Source of the DNA: Meconema thalassinum
Taxonomy: Eukaryota > Arthropoda > Insecta > Orthoptera > Tettigoniidae
NCBI GenBank assembly: GCA_946902985.2
Contig: OX336390.1
Span: 530,366,861 to 530,430,860, forward strand
Reading direction: 5' to 3'
DNA: 64,000 nt
The position numbers and the translations under genes were made by a program. The notes under the pieces are model-generated. The model was not told where the DNA came from and did not search any database. It saw only the letters and a list, made by a program, of their open reading frames with translations. Shown piece by piece: positions 56,404-64,000 of this stretch (position 1 is its first letter; the number at the start of each line of letters is the position of its first letter).

Positions 56404-57903
56404 TATATTTATATATCGGTACATAACTCTATGGCCTGCATTTAAAACAATACCACACACATGCCGTCCACGAGAAGTATTTCACCAGTTTTCAATATAG
56501 CTGACGCAATAACAACAATCAAACTGAGCATTTGTATGTTGATAGAAAGTTATTTGGGGGCTCTGACTCATCCCGAATGCGAAGTGGGGCTCTGCTCTTT
56601 TCAGAGACTCCCTTCAGTGCACTGTAAATATAGTGTAAGGCACTGATAAATAAATATGAACATGAAATTAAATGTGACTTTCAAAAAAACTGATAAACTC
56701 AAAATAAACATAGAGCCACGTAAAATTCAATATTTAAAAATACTTTTTTTGACAATACTATCATCCAAGCCCAGTGAAACCTGGACAGCGACTTTTAATT
56801 AGAGCTTAATGTATCGACATATAATGTAGTTCGATTGATTTCAAAAATCGACAGTGCAAAATTTCAAAACCATATTTTTATTTCTCGTATGCTATTCAAG
56901 CGAGCGAAATGAAAGTCTGAATCATGAACCACCAAAATAATCTTTATTTACTGATAGATAACTCTATGGCTTAATTTAAATAAATCCATCATGGCGCCGT
57001 ATGAAATATTTCACCATTACTCAAATCCGAATCTATCACAGCAATGAAACTGAAATTTTGTATGATGATAGAGGACTATTAGTAAGTACATATATGTGTC
57101 TTTCAAAAACCTGATCAACACAAAAGCAACATAGCGGCCAAGAAAATTTAAAATATTTAAAATACTTTTCTGGTGATCTAATCTTCCAAGCGTAGTGAAA
57201 TTTGGCTGAGTGATTCTCTACTTACAGCTTAATATGTTGGCATCTAATGTTGTTCAACTGTTTAAAGAAAATCAAGATGGTAGCAGTGTGACATTTTAAA
57301 AGCGAGTTTTTTTTTTTTTTTATCCTATTCAAGCGATCAAAGTGAAGCTTACTACCATATCAAATCCTTATTTACTGGCACTGAATTTTCTAACTTACTA
57401 CAAGTCGTGCGTATGACTTTCCTTACAATTAACTCCTGTGACTCATTACGGAAAGGTACCATTACGAATGGAGGAGTCATAATTAACCGATACTGAAAGT
57501 TATGTATTTTAGTAAATTATTGAGGTTTTAATGGGCGGAACTACGAGGTCATCTGCCCCTTATGTATTTTAGTTCGTAATTTTTATTGTGGTGGTGGTAG
57601 TGGTTTAGGTGCTTGTTTCAAGGGGTTGAACATCGAGGTTATCTGCCCCAACATTTTATAATAGGTATTGTAAAATATACATTATAGGCATGTTCATTTC
57701 TGAAAAGGAATCTTACTCATGTTCTGTTGAATTGGTCGTTGGAAAAGTTTTTTTTATTAGCCACATATTTTAGTACATATTTATTTAGTGTTGCATTCAT
57801 GTATTGTAAATGGTGCCTCATTTGGGCACATGTTTTCCATTGTTGGAGGTGTGTTCATGCGAATTATCTTGAGCAACGATTCCTTCACAGAACTACTTGT
57901 TAA

Positions 57904-58893
57904 ATATTCGTATGGATTTGGTTTATAAATGTAACAACACATTTGTCTAAAAATAACTTACCTCACTTCTGTATTAGGCTACAGTGATATATAGCTGATC
58001 AATTGGATCTTGAGAGTTTTCATTCAATGTGTGTACAGTATGCATATAAAGCAGAGAGTCTGTTCCTTATACAGAGCGCCAGGAAATGGTCTCCGCAGTG
58101 GCTACGTGCAGCTGCGAGAGGTTGCGTCATCAGTTTAGTTGGCAGCACAGTGTCCTTGATAGGGTGAAGGCCACATGTGTGAGCTGTCGAAATCATCAGT
58201 GCGTATAGTTAGATTATTGGAAGAGTGCAACAGTATGTTATGAATGGCTGTGGTGAGTACAAAGTTTACTCTTTGTTATAAAAACAAGCGACAGCCGTGC
58301 TGCCAACGTAACTGGAGACGTAATCTCTCGCAGCAGCTTCTAGGCACTGAGGAGAACATTCCCTGGCGTCCAGTACAAATTAATCTATATCTGAACAAGC
58401 CATGCGGTACGTACCGTGCGGGTAACATTGTTGATACTATCAGAAGAAGAGGTTTATTGAACACTAATCTGTCGAAATCGACATTGTGATCTTGTAACGA
58501 TATCTTGTACATTTGATAATGACTTGCTCCTTGGGAACTCTCAACTGTAAAGCAAATAAAGCCTCATAGAACTTCCGTCCGAAATTAATATCTGCTACCT
58601 TTCTCTCTTGTATAGCTTACAAAAGTTGGCCAACAAATATTAGCGAATAGCGGAGAAAACTAATGAATGAATAACGTTTAACTGAACAAGTTTTGATTAG
58701 AAAGCTTGGTACCTTGCAAAAAATATGTGTGAGAGCGAACAATGTGTGAATGAGTAGGCATAAGTAGGGTTCGATAGTATAAATATAATTTGTATAACAT
58801 ATTTTGTTTGAATAAAGCCATTTTCGAAGCATCTAAAGTAACCTTCTTAGAAGCTAAAAATACAATGATTAGTCATATTCTCACCAAGCTTAC
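57904..58893. other. intron sequence with TATA-like and AATAAA-like signals, no assigned gene
   Basis: catataaagcagag at 58042 resembles a TATA box; gcaaataaagcctcatag at 58551 resembles a polyadenylation signal. The 81-codon frame 58244-58489 between them has no recognisable motif. The spacing would fit a small transcription unit or a solo LTR, but no TG..CA ends or target-site duplication could be fixed. Confidence 0.25.
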
Positions 58894-59160
58894 CTGCACT
58901 TCCATCTACAGAAGGTCCCAGCATGTTGTGCACGCGGTTAGCATACAGAACGAATGTCGGGTAGGGGATGTCGTATTTCCGAGCTGCCTGCGACAGAGAA
59001 AGTCCCTCCTTCAGCACGGAGAAGATCGCCTCAGCCATGGTCTCAGGCCGCCACGACTTGAGTGGTCCTCGCTCACGAAACCGCAAGTTGTGCACCAAGC
59101 TCTGGTTGGTGTTCCAACACTTCTGCCACATGGATTGAAGTTGGTACTGGTAGCTGTCTG
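58894..59160 (-). CDS. bab: bric-a-brac-like transcription factor, internal exon encoding the Bab/Pipsqueak HTH domain
   Basis: Nuclear BTB-type transcription factor; this exon encodes the DNA-binding Bab conserved domain, a Pipsqueak-type helix-turn-helix. The translation contains LRFRERGPLKSWRPETM, then the helix EGLSLSQAARKYDIPYPTF, then ANRVHNMLGPS, which I recognise as the signature of insect Bab1/Bab2. The 267-nt exon starts after a pyrimidine-rich acceptor ending ttccag and ends at a gcag|gtaagc donor. It begins with two bases of a split codon and leaves one base (phase 1), matching the next exon at 27695. A second acceptor three bases further in (cagcag) would drop one residue. The BTB exons should lie further right on this strand, beyond the window. 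Open reading continues into the flanking introns, so the longer ORF here is not the exon. Whether the insect has one or two bab paralogues cannot be told. Confidence 0.92.
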
Positions 59161-59635
59161 CTGGAAGATCGGAGACAAAACAGAAAACACTAGTCATTTT
59201 GGGGAATAAATTAACACAAAGAATAGTATCCCGTTGGAAGCCATTTTTAGTGTTTCCTTAGTAAATGAAATGTAAATGCTTTTCAGACGTAGGTTTTTGT
59301 TTTATTAATGTTAGTAGCTATTAACCTTCAAGTTTACTTGTTTAGTGTGATAATCTGTAATGGTTAGTAAACAGTCCGGTTGGTGTTCTAACTTGGATAT
59401 GGATTAAAGTACTTAGCTGGTTATTTGGGCGATGCTGTGTTTGTTCCCGTTCAGCTTTCGTCACAATTCACTGTCCGACAGGAACTGACAGGGAATTTTC
59501 CTTGTGGGGCTAGCCCCTCGTTATATCTCCCCTTCCATTGTCCGTCTTCGCTTTCCTAAGTGTCTCTGTTCATTTTGCCTGTAAGATATTTCTGTGCGAG
59601 CCATGTCTATATACAGTATTGTATATCAGGTGAAT
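59161..59635. other. intron sequence upstream of the HTH exon
   Basis: Contains the tgtctccgatcttccag acceptor at its left edge. Further right it is unassigned; a gaaatgtaaatgcttttcag at 59268 is the complement of a stretch at about 60085-60104. Confidence 0.35.
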
Positions 59636-59935
59636 CAGCTCCCCCTAATTATGTTGTTTTATGCAGCCGAACTAACGCGTGATGTCAGGAAGGTCGATAT
59701 TTCTCTGCTTGCATCCCGTATGGTACTAATGCACTGCAAGCATAGCCCGCACACGATACTGAACACTACTGTATTATTTTTCATTCCTATTAGTCTGTAG
59801 TCACATCGGGGAAAAATAATAGTGTTCAGTATCGTTTGCATGACATGCAGTGATTTAGTACCATACGGGATGAAAGCAGACCTGCATGAAAACGACGCTA
59901 GTTGGACTGCATAAAACAATATTATTAGGGGTAGC
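59636..59935. mobile_element. 300-bp foldback element
   Basis: Arms of about 125-130 bp: left starts agctccccctaatta and ttgttttatgcag, right ends ctgcataaaacaa and ttaggggtagct. Both share catcccgtatggtacta and acgatactgaacact on one strand. Loop about 25 bp near 59785. No coding capacity or clear target duplication. Confidence 0.7.
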
Positions 59936-59979
59936 TATATTCATAGACAAAGATTAATTATAGCCTGAGTGTTAAGGAC

Positions 59980-60012
59980 CCGATGATGATTGCTTGAGGA
60001 TCGAAACTAGTC
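59980..60012 (+). other. degenerate hammerhead-ribozyme-like core 3
   Basis: CCGATGA (59980-59986, one change from CUGAUGA), one extra T, hairpin gatt/gatc, GAAAC (60003-60007) overlapping the palindrome ACTAGT, then C. Same architecture as cores 1 and 2. Confidence 0.35.
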
Positions 60013-60057
60013 ATCTAAGTGTATTAATTTTTTTCAGGTGTAGTGAATAACACCCAT

Positions 60058-60104
60058 TGCAATTTGGGTACAATCGTGTTGACCGACTGAAAAACATTTA
60101 CATT
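60058..60104. repeat. single end of the cagtcggtcaac foldback family
   Basis: gtacaatcgtgttgaccgac then tgaaaaacatttacatttca, matching the right arm at 16981-17012. Confidence 0.6.
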
Positions 60105-60859
60105 TCATAAGAGGAATATACACAATATAAAACACTTCACCAACACATGAAGTTTAGAGCAATATTTCATGAACAAAATCACACATATACATTGAGTTAT
60201 CTTGACGGTTATATTACACGCTGTCCGTAACTCCAGGCCTGAAATTTTAATATTACAGGAATGTTTCTAATTTCGTGGACAGATACATTAAGAAACATCG
60301 AAGTTTTGCAACGAATGAAAACGAGACCTACCTTTCAATCATACGATGCAAGAACAGAATTCTGCAATCAGTAACACAGGGGAAGATCTAGGGATCGTTG
60401 TCCTTTGCCATATCTTTGTACTAGCTGCTGGAAGTAGTTGACTGGAAACCAGCTACTGTTTCCTATTTACAGGCCTTCAAGTTCTAGTCCAACCCAGTTA
60501 AAATACGATACAAACAGGGCCAAATAAAACTAATAATATAATTCTTTGGAAAAGAGTAGGGATGATAGTTCGCCACACCTAAGGTAATAGAGAATTTTTA
60601 AGAAAGTAAAGTGCACCGGCCAAGAAATCGAACCTGTCTGCTTTTTGTTCTTGACCTGGCTTATTAGTCATAACGGAGTGAGCTCTTTCCAATTGGGCTA
60701 TTGTGAGACGTAACAGACAACCAGTAGTTAATCTGTATCTGTTCATACACACGTCCTGTTTTACATCATGTGAAAACTTTATAACCTGGCTATGACACGA
60801 GATGGCTGAATAGATTGAGATGAGGGGTAAGCAGATCCAGGTTAATCTGACAAGATTGG
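60105..60859. other. intergenic/intronic sequence with SINE-like remnant
   Basis: ccggccaagaaatcgaacct (60618) and a box near gctctttccaattgggct (60684) are the complement of tRNA-like B and A boxes, an old SINE. No gene. Confidence 0.4.
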
Positions 60860-60871
60860 GCTACACTAAGG

Positions 60872-60961
60872 TTGGTTGGTTCTTAAGTTTAGGGGCTGCG
60901 ACAACGCGGCCATGTAGCCCCGTGTACTTTGGGTGTGTGTAGAATCTGTCTGATAACCGGT
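60872..60961 (-). mobile_element. type-A SINE, extreme 3' fragment, 12-bp target-site duplication
   Basis: Flanked by gctacactaagg at 60860-60871 and 60962-60973. Only the last 90 bp of the family (complement of ccggttatcagacagattct ... ggaaccaacc). A severely 5'-truncated insertion. Confidence 0.82.
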
Positions 60962-61261
60962 GCTACACTAAGGAAGATATCACCAAGTGTGATTGTGCAG
61001 AAGAGCACATGAAACACATCCTCCATTGTCGACTGTGTCCAACATGCTGTACGGAAGATGACCTATATCATGCCTCGAAGAAATCATTGGCAGTGGTCAA
61101 ATGTCATATACTGTTTGTAACTGTGTGATAATGCAAGTATGTTTCTGACACGAGAATATTGATAATAATCAAGCGATCTTCACATCTGTGAACGTTGTAA
61201 GACTACATTGGAGCTGTGAGATATTAGGAGTCATTGTTCAGTGTTGCCTAGTAATCTAACA

Positions 61262-61500
61262 TAGAATGCGTTTCAGTCGGTCAACACGATTGTGCCCAAT
61301 TAGATAGGCGAGGAGTACAGATACAATACCCTAACCAGAAAGATATATTACATGAATTACTTAACTCTTCATTAACATACTTTTTGTACAAAGAAAGGGG
61401 GTGCGATTAAACTCCCTATATTTCTTTCAGATTAGGATGTACTCCCTACCTAATCTAATTGGACAAAATCGTGTTGACCGACTGAAAGGTATTTCTGATA
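61262..61500. mobile_element. foldback element of the cagtcggtcaac family
   Basis: Left arm from about 61264 (tttcagtcggtcaacacgat, then aattagataggcgaggagtac) is inverted at 61437-61494 (gtactccctacctaatctaa, then aatcgtgttgaccgactgaa). Loop about 115 bp. Same end sequence as the 16803-17028 element. Confidence 0.7.
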
Positions 61501-61614
61501 CATTCGAATTTCAAATATTTCGTTAATATTGACGCTAATGATTCCTTCTGTCTATACGCCAGAACATACTATTGCGTCTATAAATCCTGCATAGAACGAG
61601 GGTCGAATTTTCAT

Positions 61615-61940
61615 AGGATGTCAATAATAAACGATGTTAGCAGCTGCTGGGCCTGCCTTAGTTTCTTCTAGCCAATTTATTTTGACCTTCTTTGAGTTGA
61701 TTACTTTAATTTTTATTTTTTGGTTAGTCTGACACTGTCCATTCTATAGATATGGTCAAAGAATTTCAGACATCTCTTGCGTACGGCATCAGTGAACCTG
61801 CCAGTTAAGGAATCGAGGTCCGCTGTTCTCTAAATCCACATTCCATTTTCTCTCGTGGGACCATAAATTTTCCGGAGAATTTTCCGTTCTTGCTTTTCAA
61901 TTTCTATAATTTTAGAGTGACCACCGAGAGATATTGTTTC
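61615..61940 (-). pseudogene. RTE-type LINE C-terminal fragment
   Basis: Minus strand reads ETISLGGHSKIIEIEKQER, KILRKIYGPTRENGMW, stop, RTADLDSLTGRFTDAVRKR, CLKFFDHIYRMDSVRL. This is the region after RT in RTE-like elements. Its upstream part is displaced by the LINE at 61942 onward. Confidence 0.6.
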
Positions 61941-61941
61941 G

Positions 61942-63940
61942 TATAATTAATTAATAGATTTATTACAGCCAATGGCCAATATATACAGTATATAAATACA
62001 TTTTAATTTCCTTCACTATAACTCGTGATAGATCTTGATCTTTTCGAACAGTCCCGTAGATGATATCTTCCGCATTGCTTATCACAGAGTTCACAAAAGC
62101 AGTGTTCGTCCGATGAATGAAAATACTTTACTTTGCATATCAAATGATGGAACCCATGTACAGCGAAACGAGTCACCGTGTGCCTGAGAGTGTAGTTGGT
62201 TTGAGTCCATTCCCTTTTTACCATTGCGTCAGTGCTGTAGAATTCTTTCCAGATAATTTCCTGTTTCTCCTTCCTATCAATTAGGTGTTTTTCTGAGGCT
62301 GGTGTTGTTGGTAGTTGAAATTTTATTTTAAGTTCCTCAATGAAGAAGGTTTCCTTTGTAAGTTCATATACTAATCGAGTGGGAGTGAATTTTGAAACAG
62401 CAAGTGTCCTTTTCAAAAAACTTGCTTTTACACGATCTAATACTTCAAGGTCTCTGCCTTTAAGATGTGTCCATATTAAATGTAGTCCATATGTTGCGAT
62501 CGGTGCAATTTTTGCGTGAAATAAGAACATAGCTGTTTTAATATCCAGTAGTTCTGGTTTGGTGATATCTTGAATACTACGAATAGCAGCTATTGCTATT
62601 TCCTTTATATGTAATCTAAATGACGTTCTGGTGGATTGTAGACTTATTCCTAAATATTTGAAGTGGTTGACAATTTCCAATTTTTCTTTTCCAATAAGTA
62701 TGTTATCTGATTTGGCTAGTCTTCCTCCCTTTCTAAAAACCATCTGTACAGTCTTGTTATTGTTAATAGTAAAATCATTTTCTGTTGCCCATTCTCCAAT
62801 TTATTTACTGTTGATTGTAATTCTTCTTTATTACTAGCTCCTAGAACCATGTCATCAGCATACATGTATAGTACTACTGGGGAGTTCCGAGGTATTATTT
62901 TAACAATATCCGAAGTGATTACATTAAAGAGTACTGGGCTTAATGGATCTCCTTGCAAGACTCCATTGGTTTGAGTGATGTATTCTGATCTGGTTGTCCC
63001 ATCATCTATCATAATTATGTTTGATGTCAGAATATTATTTACAATAGTCACCATTTTGTTGTTTCTTCCGATCATCAGTTCCAGTTTGCGAATTAGAATT
63101 TCCCTGTTTATTAAGTCGAAAGCTTTATTATAGTCAATAAAGACTGCATAGAATTTCTGTTTAGGTTGCCGTAGTGTTTCATCTATGTTATCCAGCAAGT
63201 TTGCGACTGCGTGTAGTGTTGATCTTCCTTTCCGGAAGCCAAATTGTTCATCCGGAATCTTATCATTGATTTCTTCCTCCAGTCTGTTTTTCAGTAACCT
63301 GGTGAATATTTTCAACATATTATTCTCTAGCGCTATACCTCTGTAGCAATCTGGGGAACCTGTATCACCCTTTCCTTTATAAAGAACTTTAATGTTAAAG
63401 TCTCTCCACTCGTAGGGAATGTTTCCTTTCTCCATACAGGTGTTGAATAATGACACCCATATTCCAATAAATGCATTTATAGACAATTTTATATGTTCGT
63501 TTAGGACACCATTTGGACCTGCTGCCTTTTGGTTTGCCATTTGTGTTATGATTTCTCTAACTTCCTCTTCTGTAAAATCCTGAAACACAACGTGTTTATC
63601 CGTGTTTTCTTTCATTTCCATAGCCACCGACCGGTTATCTCTGATTAGTGTGTGTGAGAAGTGTTCTGTCCAAATTTCCATTGGAATATCATTTGGGAAA
63701 TGAGGTATTTTTGCGGTTTGTGAAATGAATGGGTTTTTATGGGCTGCTTCAGCGATTATCATTGCTTCTCTATCAATGAATGCCTTTTTCTTCTCTTTCA
63801 AAAGCTGTTTGTACTTTCTCCTTTCTACTGCAAATAGGTTTAGGTCCATTGTGTTATTTGTCTCTCTTGCTTTCGCGGACCTCTTATGTAGGAACTCGAG
63901 GACCGTATAAAGCTTCCTGCAAAACAACTGTCGTGTAGTG
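61942..63940 (-). pseudogene. LINE of unassigned clade, RT plus C-terminal Cys-rich motif, one frameshift
   Basis: Two open minus frames form one ORF. 63927-62716 encodes linker and RT: QMANQKAAGPNGVLNEHIKL, DCYRGIALENNMLKIFTRL, DEQFGFRKGRSTLHAVANLL, FIDYNKAFDLINREI, GVLQGDPLSPVLFN and the active site YMYADDMVLG. A one-base shift near 62800 moves the frame to 62743-62003: QMVFRKGGRLAKSDN, FKYLGISLQSTRTSF, then a C-terminus with CFCELCDKQCGRYHLRDC, a CxxC-type knuckle. The 3' UTR ends ggctgtaataaat plus (attaatta). 5'-truncated: no endonuclease before the window edge. Only one lesion is visible, so it is fairly young. Confidence 0.82.
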
Positions 63941-64000
63941 TCGTATATTACTTTTATTATTATGATTAATATTATTATTAAACGTTTACCTACATCCCGA

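Larger units (their letters stand above)
54350..57903 (-). mobile_element. Helentron/DINE-like element, large old copy with four insertions
   Basis: Left end ataaatagacttatgagatc and aatggccggagcgatttcaa are the family 3' signature reversed. Right end ccttcacagaactacttgtt is the 5' end. Between them lie monomer-like segments (caatatggcgtctg 55047, catcatggcgccgt 56987, acatagcggccaag 57129). Interrupted by a type-C SINE (54416), type-A SINE tail (55093), a LINE (55445) and an I-LINE tail scrap (57585-57660). More diverged than the 24-27 kb copies. Confidence 0.55.

Noticed and set aside
57950..58620. Solo LTR with cttac target duplication
   Set aside because: The candidate ends do not begin TG or end CA, and a 5-bp match is expected by chance.

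Overview
This is a window of a large, repeat-choked animal nuclear genome, almost certainly an insect. The host gene that identifies it is a bric-a-brac (bab) type transcription factor on the minus strand. Three exons are visible: 59160..58894 (Pipsqueak-type HTH, the Bab conserved domain), 27695..27547 (AT-hook block) and 16601..15981 (low-complexity C-terminus with the stop). The splice phases agree at both junctions (1/1 and 0/0). The introns are about 31.2 kb and 10.9 kb. The BTB-domain exons expected upstream are not in the window. No other host gene could be supported. The species cannot be named from the sequence; intron size and the abundance of RTE-like LINEs and tRNA-SINEs fit a large-genome hexapod.

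Layout. 1-9.5 kb (downstream of bab): LINE fragments, including a complete, very young RTE-type LINE (936..4091, minus) with an uninterrupted 983-aa ORF and a 15-bp target-site duplication, nested in another LINE. 9541..11281: a PIF/Harbinger-type element with a transposase remnant. 11.3-16 kb: unique AT-rich DNA, probably bab 3' UTR and flank. 16-27.5 kb (last intron): foldback elements, a decayed RAG1/Transib-like transposase relic, and a cluster of Helentron/DINE-like elements built of about 146-bp monomers, each centred on a GCCAT motif. 27.7-58.9 kb (large intron): tRNA-derived SINEs of at least six types, often nested and with target-site duplications; an I-type LINE; a family with GCGGCTTCGCCCGC ends; a hAT element (45421..46393); several RTE-like LINEs; a Tc1-like transposon (48915..50305); and two more Helentron-like elements. 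59.2-64 kb: foldback elements and two more LINEs, one running to near the window edge.

The mobile elements fall into layers that can be ordered by nesting: SINE in SINE, SINE in Helentron, Tc1 in RTE, RTE in LINE. The most unusual structure is the Helentron-like array. It places YY1/Pho-like GCCGCCATSTTG motifs at 145-147 bp spacing, close to nucleosome length, through several kilobases of a bab intron. Second are three hammerhead-ribozyme-like cores next to inverted-repeat elements, suggesting Penelope-type retroelement ends. All family assignments come from reading motifs by eye; no database search was possible.
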